NCBI GenBank assembly: GCA_958431815.1
Contig: CAUASB010000006.1
Location: 59,432-123,431, forward strand
From: an uncultured Eggerthella sp.
Lineage (GTDB): Bacteria; Actinomycetota; Coriobacteriia; Coriobacteriales; Eggerthellaceae
Direction of reading: 5' to 3'
Length of the DNA: 64,000 nt
Every line of letters starts with the position of its first letter. Positions within the stretch are counted from its first letter, which is position 1. This document shows, piece after piece, positions 1-8,432 of this stretch. Position numbers and translations under genes: made by a program. The notes beneath the pieces are model-generated. The model was given only the letters and a program-made list of their open reading frames with translations, searched no databases and was not told the origin of the DNA.

Positions 1-366
1 CACTGCATGAAAAGCCTCGATCTTTCTGAGGAACTTCTGGAAAACGATTTCGAAGCAATAAAAAAGGTGGGCGTCCGATTTTTCGAAACGCTTCTTTCCA
101 AACCTGGCACCCGCGCATTCTTAAGCGACATCATCTCGAGCCGCGAACTTACCGAAAGCGTGCTCGCCTTCAACTACGAATGGGCAATGAGCCGCATTAC
201 CATCCCCAAAGAAGTTGAAAAAGAAAAGGTTCTGCGCACCGTCATCGTTCGCATGGGCGGCTTTTACGAACTGCTGTTCTGGTGCGTGAACAATGGCAGG
301 CATTTTGACGTCGAAGAGGAAATCGGTATCGTGGTCGATGCTTTTAAGGGCGCCTTAGAACATTAG
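1..366 (+). CDS. TetR-like regulator, C-terminal fragment (cut by the window edge)
   Basis: The reading frame is open to base 1, so this is the 3' end of a longer gene whose start lies outside the window; the first in-frame ATG is at base 7. The visible 121 residues are predicted all-helical, with alternating hydrophobic and charged stretches (for example RFFETLLSK and VIVRMGGFYELLFWCV). This resembles the ligand-binding half of a TetR/AcrR regulator; no DNA-binding helix-turn-helix is visible, as expected if it is upstream. A hairpin follows 10 bases after the stop. The family assignment is an inference from composition and length only. Confidence 0.45.
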   Translation, partial: HCMKSLDLSEELLENDFEAIKKVGVRFFETLLSKPGTRAFLSDIISSRELTESVLAFNYEWAMSRITIPKEVEKEKVLRTVIVRMGGFYELLFWCVNNGRHFDVEEEIGIVVDAFKGALEH

Positions 367-376
367 CCCAACAGAG

Positions 377-405
377 AAGGACAGCCCCTTGAACAGGCTG
401 TCCTT
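377..405 (+). terminator. Hairpin terminator between convergent genes
   Basis: Ten-base perfect arms (AAGGACAGCC / GGCTGTCCTT) with a 9-base loop sit between the TetR-like fragment and the convergent flavin reductase gene. The T-run is short (TTTC), so it may be a weak terminator or work in both directions. Confidence 0.6.
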
Positions 406-434
406 TCAGCAAAAAGATATTCGCTTTGAATCAG

Positions 435-1106
435 TTACAGTTCGATGCGCTCGAAAAGATCGCGGCCTACGCCGCAGATGGGGCACACGAAATCTTCGGG
501 CAGCTCGTCTACATATTCGATATGACCGCAAATGGTGCACTGCCAAGCGAAGGTGCGACCGGCGGCTGGATCTTCCGCCTTTGCCGTAGCATCGCCGCCA
601 TCGCCTTCGTTGAAGCTGGGCGCCTTCGGGGGCGTTTTCCCGCCTTTCACCTGATGGTAGTAGGCATACGTCATAGGCTCTTCCTTCGAAAGCGTTTCCG
701 CATCAACCACTTCACCAATGAACAGCACATGACTTCCCAGGTCGACTTCCTGGGACACTTTCACGGAAAAGCGCGAGCAAACGCCTTCCGTCACATAGGG
801 AATTCCCTGCTTCGATGTCTCGGCTTCAAACCCAGTAAACTTATCGGTGTCGGCACTGGAGTGGAACCCGAATGCGCCGATAAGCTCCATCGAAGCCGCC
901 TGCGATAAGACAACCACCTCAAAGGCGCCCGTTTCGCGAATGCCCTGCGTAGTGAAATTGTCTTTGTTGAGCGCAATGCTCGCCTGAGCGGGACTGCTGG
1001 TTACCTGGGCAAATGTGTTCGCCACGCAGCCAACCGGTTTGCCATCCCTCAAAGAGCTCACCACGTACATGCCGTACGTAAGCGAATGAAATGCCGACTT
1101 GTCCAT
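435..1106 (-). CDS. Flavin reductase-domain protein with C-terminal rubredoxin (high-molecular-weight rubredoxin type)
   Basis: A 223-residue protein. The first ~155 residues match the FMN-binding flavin reductase/flavoredoxin fold (start MDKSAFHSLTYGMYVVSS; central region SFHSSADTDKFTGF-like). After an acidic Ala/Pro linker comes a short rubredoxin of the rubrerythrin type with Cys190, Cys193, Cys208 and Cys211 (CTIC and CPIC), which would bind one iron. Proteins of this architecture pass electrons from NAD(P)H to flavodiiron proteins in oxygen and nitric oxide detoxification by anaerobes. The start at 1106 is preferred because AAGGGGG lies just upstream; an ATG 26 codons earlier has no such site. 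It is a single-gene unit and no redox partner is adjacent. Confidence 0.85.
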   Translation of the reverse strand: MDKSAFHSLTYGMYVVSSLRDGKPVGCVANTFAQVTSSPAQASIALNKDNFTTQGIRETGAFEVVVLSQAASMELIGAFGFHSSADTDKFTGFEAETSKQGIPYVTEGVCSRFSVKVSQEVDLGSHVLFIGEVVDAETLSKEEPMTYAYYHQVKGGKTPPKAPSFNEGDGGDATAKAEDPAAGRTFAWQCTICGHIEYVDELPEDFVCPICGVGRDLFERIEL

Positions 1107-1362
1107 ACCCTGAACCCCCTTCTTTTCTGATGACTCCAGCATACGAAGGAAGCAGTGCTTCGACAAGAAACGCCTAGCTAACAAGATATTTCTTGGTTCG
1201 TTTCTTATCCCGTGAGCATTTAATCTTTGCCAAATAGTAGGCCGCCACGGGGCAACGCCTAGAGCAGCTCAATGGACCGCAGGGAGCACATTTTTATCCG
1301 CATCTTCCTATGATCAGTGCAAATCGCGCAGGCAAGCCTTAGCCTACAAGTTTGCAACCGAA
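1107..1362. other. Intergenic region
   Basis: Leader and promoter region of the flavin reductase gene, then sequence downstream of rpmE. Apart from the rpmE terminator at its left end I see no gene or repeat. Confidence 0.5.
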
Positions 1363-1393
1363 AACAAAAAGGCGCCCGCAATGCGGACGCCTT
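1363..1393 (-). terminator. rpmE intrinsic terminator
   Basis: On the minus strand, AAGGCGTCCGC and GCGGGCGCCTT arms are followed by TTTTTG, 20 bases after the rpmE stop. Confidence 0.8.
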
Positions 1394-1413
1394 CCCTCTA
1401 AGCAAGCTTGACG

Positions 1414-1881
1414 CTATTCAGCAGCGGTTTCCTCTGCAACGTCAGCAGCAACTGCTTCCTCAGCAGCCTCTTCTGCTTCGCCTTCAGCAACAACAGAAGC
1501 AGCCTCAGCTTCAGCGGCAGCCTTAGCAGCTTCCTCTTCAGCCTTCTTAGCGTACTCAGCAGCACGAGCAGCCTTAGCAGCAGCCTTAGCTTCACGCTCA
1601 GCCTTCTTGGCAGCTTCAGCAGCCTCGATAGCGGCAGCGCGCTCTGCCTTCTTGGCAGCCTCACGAGCAGCAACAGCCTCGGTAGCAGCACCGAACTTGT
1701 TAGCGAAGCGCTGTACGCGTCCGCCGGAGTCGATCAGCTTCTGCTGGCCGGTGAAGAACGGATGGCAAGCGTTGCAGATGTCAACGCGGATCTCCGGCTT
1801 CGTGGAGCGAGTCTGGAAGGTGTTGCCGCAGGTGCAGGTTACCGTGCAGTCAACGTACTCGGGATGGATATCTTTCTTCAT
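1414..1881 (-). CDS. rpmE: Ribosomal protein L31 with long Ala/Glu-rich C-terminal tail
   Basis: Residues 1-70 are a standard zinc-containing L31 of the large ribosomal subunit (MKKDIHPEYVDCTVTC), with Cys16, Cys18, Cys36 and Cys39 as the zinc ligands and the conserved HPFFTG segment. L31 normally ends near residue 70-80. Here the frame continues for about 85 residues composed almost only of Ala, Glu, Lys and Arg, ending in AEETAAE, which should form one long charged helix. The reading frame is uninterrupted and the terminator follows the extended stop, so the tail appears to be genuine. The start has GGAG just upstream. The gene is monocistronic with its own promoter. Confidence 0.95.
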   Translation of the reverse strand: MKKDIHPEYVDCTVTCTCGNTFQTRSTKPEIRVDICNACHPFFTGQQKLIDSGGRVQRFANKFGAATEAVAAREAAKKAERAAAIEAAEAAKKAEREAKAAAKAARAAEYAKKAEEEAAKAAAEAEAASVVAEGEAEEAAEEAVAADVAEETAAE

Positions 1882-1933
1882 TGGTTCTCCTTACTATGCC
1901 TTGGTTTCCGACCAAGACGAGATAAGCCTATTT

Positions 1934-1961
1934 AGTATAGCGCGAATGCCGCACAACGCAA
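1934..1961 (-). promoter_or_regulatory. Putative rpmE promoter
   Basis: On the minus strand TTGCGT (1956-1961) and TATACT (1934-1939) are 16 bases apart, about 50 bases upstream of the rpmE start. They fit a sigma-A-type promoter. Confidence 0.5.
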
Positions 1962-2042
1962 TCGGGCAACGAGGGCATCCCCTATTCCTTCACAACAAAG
2001 GAGATGCATCCGAAAGGAACGCGCCAATACCCGACAACGCAA

Positions 2043-2076
2043 AAATGCCCGAGAGGAATAGTCCTTTCGGGCATTT
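2043..2076 (-). terminator. metG intrinsic terminator
   Basis: Fifteen-base arms (AAATGCCCGAAAGGA with its complement, one wobble pair) and a short T-run lie 10 bases after the metG stop. Confidence 0.8.
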
Positions 2077-2086
2077 GGAAGCAACA

Positions 2087-4120
2087 CTACTTCTTCTTGA
2101 TCTGGCTGGGATGGAACTTGAAGAAGTCGGTACGAGGCGGCAAGTCGCGTACGCGATGGCGACGCTCGTCAAGCTCCATGGCATTGCACAACTCTTCCAT
2201 GCTGTCGAAGTCGTAGTTCCAGCTGAAGAAGTCCTCGAACTCGAAGTTCATATAATCGCAAATGCGCTCGGTGCCACGCGGAACCACCGGATGCATCAAA
2301 AGCGTGGAAATACGCAGCAAATAGAACGAATCGATCAGCACCTGGCGACGCGCATCGGCGTCGTCATTTGCCTCGGCTTCGCGGATGCCGCTTGACCAGT
2401 ACTTGTTGGCATAGCGGATGAATTCGTCCATCAGCGCCATAACCGAGTGCAGGTCGACGTGGTACATCAGTTGCTCGTACTTGCTCATGGTTTTGTACAC
2501 CTTGTTCAGAACCTCGGGGCTTACCGCTCCTAAGGGCATGTAACCCTCGAAGTTCTTCGCAGCTTCGTAGAAGCAGCTACGGGCAAGGCGGTTGAACACC
2601 TTGGTAAGCAGCGCGCCTTCCTTCAGCACCGGGTCGGCAACACGCGGGTCATCGCGCTTTGCCGGATCGGCCTCGAAGATCTTCGGCTTGAAGCCAACCG
2701 ACTTCTGGTCAAGGGCAAGCGCCAGGAAATGGGCGCGCAGCTGTTCGGAGGTGTAATGGTTCAGAAGCTCGTCAGCCGTCGGAGGCTTTACCGCACCCGA
2801 AGAAGATGCCTTCTTGTCGCCGAACAAGATGTGATGGTTGGCAATGAGCTTCGTCTGCTGCAGCTCGCCTTCGGGAGCATCGGCCACAACGGGCTGGTTT
2901 TCCTGCAACGCAGCGAACAACGCAGGCTGGGCCACACCGTAGAAGTACAAGTTGTCCTGGCCGATGAACTGGTACACGGTAGCATCTTTATCGCACCAGA
3001 AGGAACGCCATGCCGCACGTGAAAGACCGCGCTCGTCGTTGCGAGCCATGGTGAACGAAAGCGGAGCCCACAGGCTTTCAGGCCAGCACCAAACGGTAAG
3101 GCCTTCTACCCCTTCGATTTCAGGAACGGGCACGCCCCACTCCACGTTACCGGAAATGCGGAACGGCACCAGCGCTTTGCCTGTACGGAAACGGATGTTG
3201 GCATCAGCGAGCACCGTACGTGCCTTGTCGCGATCGTAGACGTTCTCGAACTCGATCTCGAAGCTTTGCTTGCCCTTGGCAGCATCGCGGTACACATGCT
3301 TGGGCAGCTTATCGGCGATTTTCAGGTACTCGTCGTGCAGCTCTACCTTGATGTAGATGATGGGCGGAACCAAGAATTCCTTGATGGTCTTGGTGACCAC
3401 CGGACGAATTGCCGGGTCGCCTTCCAGCGAATCAACGTAGTCGCGCACCACATTGGCAAGGCCGGGCAGGTCGAAGTACCAGTTGCGCACTTCGCGCATT
3501 TCGGGCACCGTACCCGAAACCGAGGAAACGGGCTTGATCAAATCTACCGGATCGTACTGATGGCCCAAGTCGCATTCGTCGGCATACGCCTTTTCGCTCT
3601 TGCAACCCTGCACGGGGCAATGGCCTACTACCTGACGCCCGTTCAGGAACATGCCTTCTTTGGCGTCGTAGAACTGCAAGGTGCTTTCCAGATGCAAAAA
3701 GCCCTTGTCGTAGAGGCGCTTCACAAATGCCGCCGAAATGGAGCGGTGTACTTCACCGCAATGGCCAAGGCCGCTGCCCTCGTACACGTCAAGGCTGATG
3801 TCGTAAGCATCGAGCGTTGCCTTCTGACGGTCATGGTTGCGGCGTACGTAATCTTCCAGCGTGCCTTCGAACGTACCCGCTTCCACTTCCTTGCGATAGC
3901 CCTCTTCGATAGGGGAACCGAAGCAGTCAGTGCCGGAAACGAACACCACGTTTTCCGCACCGATGCGGTCGCGCAAGAAGCGCGCATAACAGTCGGCGGG
4001 GACAAACACACCGCCCACGTGGCCAAAGTGCAAGGACTTGTTGCCGTAAGGCATGCCCGCCGTCACCACAGCGCGCTTAGGCCACTCGATTCGTTCTTTC
4101 TTATTTTGCGACGGAGCCAT
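2087..4120 (-). CDS. metG: Methionine--tRNA ligase with variant KMSKS loop
   Basis: A 677-residue class I aminoacyl-tRNA synthetase that charges tRNA-Met with methionine. The HIGH-type signature is at 31-34 (HFGH), preceded by AGMPYGN. The zinc knuckle of the MetRS connective domain is at 168-187 (CPVQGC, then C183 and H187). The C-terminal part is the helical anticodon-binding domain. The KMSKS loop that normally contacts ATP reads KKASSSG (about 436-442), so the second lysine and the methionine are missing. I believe related MetRS lineages with this loop exist, but cannot verify that here. The start codon overlaps the end of sppA by 20 bases, implying translational coupling. Confidence 0.9.
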   Translation of the reverse strand: MAPSQNKKERIEWPKRAVVTAGMPYGNKSLHFGHVGGVFVPADCYARFLRDRIGAENVVFVSGTDCFGSPIEEGYRKEVEAGTFEGTLEDYVRRNHDRQKATLDAYDISLDVYEGSGLGHCGEVHRSISAAFVKRLYDKGFLHLESTLQFYDAKEGMFLNGRQVVGHCPVQGCKSEKAYADECDLGHQYDPVDLIKPVSSVSGTVPEMREVRNWYFDLPGLANVVRDYVDSLEGDPAIRPVVTKTIKEFLVPPIIYIKVELHDEYLKIADKLPKHVYRDAAKGKQSFEIEFENVYDRDKARTVLADANIRFRTGKALVPFRISGNVEWGVPVPEIEGVEGLTVWCWPESLWAPLSFTMARNDERGLSRAAWRSFWCDKDATVYQFIGQDNLYFYGVAQPALFAALQENQPVVADAPEGELQQTKLIANHHILFGDKKASSSGAVKPPTADELLNHYTSEQLRAHFLALALDQKSVGFKPKIFEADPAKRDDPRVADPVLKEGALLTKVFNRLARSCFYEAAKNFEGYMPLGAVSPEVLNKVYKTMSKYEQLMYHVDLHSVMALMDEFIRYANKYWSSGIREAEANDDADARRQVLIDSFYLLRISTLLMHPVVPRGTERICDYMNFEFEDFFSWNYDFDSMEELCNAMELDERRHRVRDLPPRTDFFKFHPSQIKKK

Positions 4121-5234
4121 TGCTCTCCAACTCCTTCAACGCCGATGCCAGTTGATCGGCGGAAATAGATTTGTTTTCAGATACCAGGTCCAACAACGTG
4201 GAAAGGTCGTCTGAGCCTTTCTGCCCAAGCGACGCCGTTGCGTAATCGGATGCGTGGCCGGCAAGCTGAGCAGCGTATTTCACCGCATCTTCTTTCGTGC
4301 CGATTTCGTCGGCAAGGCCGTTCTGCACCGCATCAACGCCCGTGAACGTCATACCCGTTGCCAAGGCGCGCACCTCGTCGGTGCTCATGTCGCGTCCCTC
4401 GGCAACGTTTTGGATGAACGTTTCGTTGATCTGATCGACCTGCGCTTGGTAATACGCGCGTTCTTCGTCGGTCAGCTTGCGGGTGCCGTAGGTGGAGTCT
4501 TTACTTTGCGCCGAAGTAATATTGTCGGTCGAAATGCCCAACATGCTCATAAGGCCCGAATAATCGACCAACTGCATAGCCGTGCCAATGGCGCCGATGG
4601 CGGTGGTGCGCGCCACATAAATGTAGCTGGCCTGGCTGGAAATCTCATAAGCGGCACTGGCGTTGGTCGAAGCGCTGGAAACCACAACAGGCTTGCCGGT
4701 ATCCTCACGGAACTTCTTCACGTACGTGGCCATTTCCTCGCCCGCCGTGGCAACGCCGCCACCCGAGTTCACGCGCAGCACCACGGCGATGATCTTGCTG
4801 TCTTTCGCCGCCCGGTCGAGCTGCTGCTTCAAGCCGTCGGGGCTGTTCGTGGTGCCGTCGTACTGGATGGTGTCGTCGATGTCGATGACGGCGACGGTGT
4901 TCGGAGAAAGGGCGGCATCGCTGTTCGACGACGAGCCTCCCATGCTGGAAACCGCCGAAGTGCACGAACTGATGCCGAACAGCACGGCGATGAGCACGGC
5001 AACAACAGCAACGATGGCAACGATCCAACCATGCGGCTTGCGAGCTGCAACCACCGGCTGAACGGGCGGTTGCGATGCCGGCTGCGGCATCGGCTGCGGG
5101 GCACCCTGCTCGACAGCGGCCTGAGGCTGCTGCGCTTGCTGCTGCCCATACCCTATTGGCGGCTTGGGGCCATCATGATGTTGGGAAAACGGTTCTTCAG
5201 GCACAGGCCCTCCCAAAACAAGATGTTCATACAT
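4101..5234 (-). CDS. sppA: Signal peptide peptidase SppA (membrane serine-lysine protease)
   Basis: A 377-residue protein that probably cleaves leftover signal peptides in the membrane. Residues 1-65 are a Gln/Pro/Ala-rich cytoplasmic tail. One membrane segment (about 70-90, IVAIVAVVAVLIAVLFGI) leads to an external SppA/ClpP-fold domain. The likely catalytic serine is Ser193 in TNASAAYE and the general base is Lys245 in AQSKDS; this 52-residue spacing equals that of the characterised Bacillus SppA pair. Upstream frame extensions exist, but the start at 5234 gives the best domain layout and has GGCGGGG upstream. It is co-transcribed with metG. Confidence 0.9.
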   Translation of the reverse strand: MYEHLVLGGPVPEEPFSQHHDGPKPPIGYGQQQAQQPQAAVEQGAPQPMPQPASQPPVQPVVAARKPHGWIVAIVAVVAVLIAVLFGISSCTSAVSSMGGSSSNSDAALSPNTVAVIDIDDTIQYDGTTNSPDGLKQQLDRAAKDSKIIAVVLRVNSGGGVATAGEEMATYVKKFREDTGKPVVVSSASTNASAAYEISSQASYIYVARTTAIGAIGTAMQLVDYSGLMSMLGISTDNITSAQSKDSTYGTRKLTDEERAYYQAQVDQINETFIQNVAEGRDMSTDEVRALATGMTFTGVDAVQNGLADEIGTKEDAVKYAAQLAGHASDYATASLGQKGSDDLSTLLDLVSENKSISADQLASALKELESNGSVAK

Positions 5235-5238
5235 TGCA

Positions 5239-5282
5239 GAACCCCGCCATGGGGCAGGGTTCTTAAGGTTTTCGTCATTATA
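5239..5282 (-). promoter_or_regulatory. Putative sppA promoter (-10) and leader hairpin
   Basis: On the minus strand a consensus TATAAT (5277-5282) lies about 40 bases before the sppA start; no convincing -35 is visible. The short leader contains an 8-bp hairpin (5239-5262; GAACCCTG pairing with CGGGGTTC) whose 3' arm contains the G-rich ribosome binding site, so folding could limit translation. Confidence 0.4.
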
Positions 5283-5551
5283 CGTGATACGCAAAATGCG
5301 ATGCGCGGTCGCGTTTGAACTACAGAAAGTTTTGCAATCTCGTAGTACCGGGTAACTGGCGCGCGATTTCGGCAAAGGCGAACAAGCTGGGCAGCCATGC
5401 CGATAGCATGACTCAGGTCACATGCCCAAACGAGCGCATTCTGCATCGCTTTGCCGAGCAGGATGCACCAAGAGCACCGCCCAATCGACTTAACCAATCA
5501 ACCAAGCCAATTCATCAGCATTTGCGCAATGCCATAACGTCCCAAACGAAC
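5283..5551. other. Intergenic region between rho and sppA
   Basis: About 270 bases without a credible gene. Apart from the rho terminator at the right end and the sppA promoter at the left end I see no recognisable element. Confidence 0.5.
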
Positions 5552-5578
5552 GTTGCGCCGCTCAGAGAACGGCGCAAC
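5552..5578 (-). terminator. Hairpin terminator after rho
   Basis: Perfect 9-bp arms (GTTGCGCCG / CGGCGCAAC) with a 9-base loop, 2 bases beyond the rho stop. The following minus-strand sequence is only moderately T-rich (GTTCGTTTGGG). Confidence 0.6.
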
Positions 5579-5580
5579 TC

Positions 5581-7632
5581 TTAGATTTCAAGGGGCGCAT
5601 TGTCGTCGAAATGCCTACCTTGCTGCGCTTTTTTGGCAGCGCGCATCAGGAATTCCTGATTGTCGTTGGTCTGCTTAAGCGACTTGATAAGCGAGTCCAT
5701 GGCGCGCTCCACATTGTTGCGGTTCGCCAGCACGCGGCGCACCGCCCAAATAAGCGGAGCCTCCTGTGGGTCAAGCAGCAAATCTTCGCGACGCGTGCCC
5801 GAAGCAACCGGATCGATTGCCGGGAAGATGCGGTGCTCGGCCAGGGAGCGGTCGAGCTTCACTTCCATGTTGCCCGTGCCCTTGAACTCCTCGAAGATGA
5901 CCTCGTCCATCTTCGAGCCCGTTTCGATCAGCGCAGAGGCCAAGATGGTAAGGCTGCCACCGCCTTCGATGTTGCGGGCAGCGCCCAAGAACTTCTTGGG
6001 CGGGTACAGCGCCGTGGAGTCAACGCCACCGGAAAGAATGCGGCCCGATGCCGGCTGCGCCAAGTTGTAAGCGCGTGCCAAGCGGGTAAGCGAGTCGAGC
6101 AAGATCACAACGTCTTGTCCGTTTTCCACCAGGCGCTTCGCACGCTCGATAACCATCTCGGAAACCGCCACGTGGTTTTCACACGGCATATCGAACGTGG
6201 AAGAAATCACTTCACCGTGGATGGAGCGCTCCATGTCGGTAACTTCTTCGGGACGTTCATCAACCAGCAGGCACATCAAATGCACCTCTGGATTGTTCGC
6301 CGTGATAGATGCAGCGATGTCCTTCAAGATGGTGGTTTTGCCCGCCTTCGGAGGCGAAACGATAAGGCCACGCTGGCCCTTGCCGATAGGTGCGCACAGA
6401 TCGATGACACGCGAGGTGATAGACGAACGGCCATGCTCGAGCACCAAGCGCTCGTCGGGGAACACTGGGGTTAAATCAGCAAAGCGCACGCGCTTGCCTA
6501 CTTCTTCAAGGGGCGTGCCGTTGACGGTGTCGATGCGCTGCAGCGCCGCGAACTTTTCCTTCGGGCGCGCCGGACGCGTTTGACCGGTAAGGTAATCGCC
6601 TTTGCGCAGGTGATTGCGACGAATAGCCGATGCGCCCACGTACACGTCTTTTTCGCTGGGAAGATAGCCGTTAGTGCGCAAGAAGCCATAGCCGTCGGAA
6701 AGCACATCGAGGATGCCGCTTACTTCTTCGAATCCTTCTGCCTTTACGCTTGCGGCAAATACGGCCTCTACCAGCTCGGCCTTTTTCAAGCCCTTAAACT
6801 CAACTTCAAGCTCCTGGGCCTTTTCGCGCAGCTCGACGACTTTAAGCTTGGCAAGGTCTTCCTTGGAAGTTTGGGGCACCATAGGCTCGCGCCTGTTCTG
6901 CTGGTGCTGACGACGGTTGTTGTGGTAACGGTCGTTCTTCTGGCGATCGCCGCGATCGTTGCGGTCATTCTTCTGATGACCGTTCGAGTTCTTCTGCTGG
7001 CGCTGCCTGCGTTGACGATTGCGCGGCTTGCGCTCTTCAGCGCTCTCTTCCGCCGCCTCGCCCGAGTCGGCGCTCGATGCGGATTCGCCCTGTTCCTGAG
7101 GCTGATCACTCTGCTCGGGCTTTTCGGACTTATCGGCTTTATCAGCCTTCTCAGATTTTTCAGCCTTGGGGGCTTCTTCCGATGCCGCCGTTTCCGAACC
7201 GGTGGCCTCAGCCTCTTCGGCTTCGACCTTCTTGGGCTTGCGGCCACGACGTTTGGGCTTCGGTTCTTCTTCCGCCTTGGCGGCGGCTTCTTCCTGCTTC
7301 GGTTGAGGGGCCTTGGCGGAAGTGTCTTCTTCGGAAGCCTTTCCCGAAGGTTCTGCTTGCGCCTTTTCGGGCTTTTCGGCTTTTGGCGCCTCAGCGGAAT
7401 CGGCAGGAGCCTCTTCGGCCTTCTTCTTCCTGCTTACGCGACGGCGCTTTGGCTTTTCCTCGGAAGGAGCAGCCTCGTTTGCCGCAGGCGCCGCATCAGC
7501 AGAATCGGAAGGCGCAGCCTGCGTGGCTGCACCCTCCTGCTTGTCGGAGGCCTTCGCCGCGCGACGGCGCGCAGGTCGCGCCGGCTTCTTTTCCTCGGGC
7601 GCAGACTCTTCGACTACTTCTGCATCACTCAT
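5581..7632 (-). CDS. rho: Transcription termination factor Rho with long disordered N-terminus
   Basis: A 683-residue hexameric RNA helicase that ends transcription of untranslated RNA. Residues 1-250 are low complexity: Ala/Glu/Lys-rich, then Arg/Asn/Gln/Asp-rich (RQRRQRQQKNSNGHQ near 206). The Rho N-terminal domain starts near 258 (LAKLKVVELREKAQ), followed by the cold-shock RNA-binding domain and the ATPase with Walker A SPPKAGKTT (426-434) and VILLDSLTRLARAYN. Insertions like this are known from high-GC actinobacterial Rho proteins and bind RNA. The ATG overlaps the stop of the upstream aldolase gene by 4 bases (ATGA), so the two are coupled. Confidence 0.95.
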   Translation of the reverse strand: MSDAEVVEESAPEEKKPARPARRRAAKASDKQEGAATQAAPSDSADAAPAANEAAPSEEKPKRRRVSRKKKAEEAPADSAEAPKAEKPEKAQAEPSGKASEEDTSAKAPQPKQEEAAAKAEEEPKPKRRGRKPKKVEAEEAEATGSETAASEEAPKAEKSEKADKADKSEKPEQSDQPQEQGESASSADSGEAAEESAEERKPRNRQRRQRQQKNSNGHQKNDRNDRGDRQKNDRYHNNRRQHQQNRREPMVPQTSKEDLAKLKVVELREKAQELEVEFKGLKKAELVEAVFAASVKAEGFEEVSGILDVLSDGYGFLRTNGYLPSEKDVYVGASAIRRNHLRKGDYLTGQTRPARPKEKFAALQRIDTVNGTPLEEVGKRVRFADLTPVFPDERLVLEHGRSSITSRVIDLCAPIGKGQRGLIVSPPKAGKTTILKDIAASITANNPEVHLMCLLVDERPEEVTDMERSIHGEVISSTFDMPCENHVAVSEMVIERAKRLVENGQDVVILLDSLTRLARAYNLAQPASGRILSGGVDSTALYPPKKFLGAARNIEGGGSLTILASALIETGSKMDEVIFEEFKGTGNMEVKLDRSLAEHRIFPAIDPVASGTRREDLLLDPQEAPLIWAVRRVLANRNNVERAMDSLIKSLKQTNDNQEFLMRAAKKAQQGRHFDDNAPLEI

Positions 7633-8315
7633 GCGTTCTGGACTTTCTCCCAGTCCTTAAGGAACGCGTCGAGGCCGCGATCAGTAAGGGGATGCTGAAC
7701 CATTTTCTTCAGAACGCCGAAGGGAACCGTTGCGATGTCGGCACCCATCAGCGCTGCCTGGGTTACATGGTTGGCGCTGCGGATGGAGGCAGCGATGATC
7801 TCTACCTGCTCGCCGTTGACGGTGTTGCCCGTGAAGTCGTAGTTGGCAATCGCGGCAACGATGTTCTCTACCTGTTCAAGACCGTCTTCGGAAATATCGT
7901 CGAAACGACCGATGAAGGGGCTGATGTAGCGAGCACCGGCACGGGCGGCAAGAAGGGCCTGGGGAACGCTGAAGCACAGCGTCATGTTCACCGGGATGCC
8001 CTCCGCAGCCAGAGCGTGCGTTGCAGCAAGGCCTTCCACCATGGTGGGGATCTTCACTACTACATTAGGGGCGATAGCGGCAAGTTCGCGGCCATCGGCG
8101 ATAAGCTCTTCGCGCGTCATGGCAACAGACTCGGCAGAAACCGGGCAGTCAGGGCCTACGATGTCGCAAATGCGCTTGATGTGGTTGTGGAAGTCGTCAA
8201 GCTTGCCGCCGATGCGGGAGTACAGGGACGGATTGGTGGTTACGCCAGCCAGCGCACCCCAGCTTGCTGCCTCTTCGATCTCGTCGAGATCGGCAGTGTC
8301 CAGAAAGAATTTCAC
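7629..8315 (-). CDS. fsa: Transaldolase / fructose-6-phosphate aldolase-like protein
   Basis: A 228-residue class I aldolase of the short transaldolase (TalC/FSA) group. The active-site lysine that forms the Schiff base is Lys88 in VVVKIPTM; TTNPSL (26-31) and the phosphate-binding region near RYISPFIGR are conserved. It would act in sugar-phosphate interconversion, as a transaldolase or as fructose-6-phosphate aldolase; sequence alone does not decide which. The start is a GTG at 8315, chosen because AAGGAGG lies 5 bases upstream and the family starts with (M/V)KFFLDTA. It overlaps rho by 4 bases. Confidence 0.88.
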   Translation of the reverse strand: MKFFLDTADLDEIEEAASWGALAGVTTNPSLYSRIGGKLDDFHNHIKRICDIVGPDCPVSAESVAMTREELIADGRELAAIAPNVVVKIPTMVEGLAATHALAAEGIPVNMTLCFSVPQALLAARAGARYISPFIGRFDDISEDGLEQVENIVAAIANYDFTGNTVNGEQVEIIAASIRSANHVTQAALMGADIATVPFGVLKKMVQHPLTDRGLDAFLKDWEKVQNA

Positions 8316-8432
8316 TGGATCCTCCTTAAAAGAGATGAATAACCATGCAGGCACACTTAGCCCACAGAAGGCTGCCTGCAACTATGCTGTAAAGGGGAAA
8401 TTGTTAAGACTCGTTCATGGTAAACAATCGTT

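Noticed and set aside
1414..1881. L31 tail as a frameshift or sequencing error
   Set aside because: The same frame stays open, its composition is coherent (Ala/Glu/Lys/Arg helix) and a terminator directly follows its stop codon.
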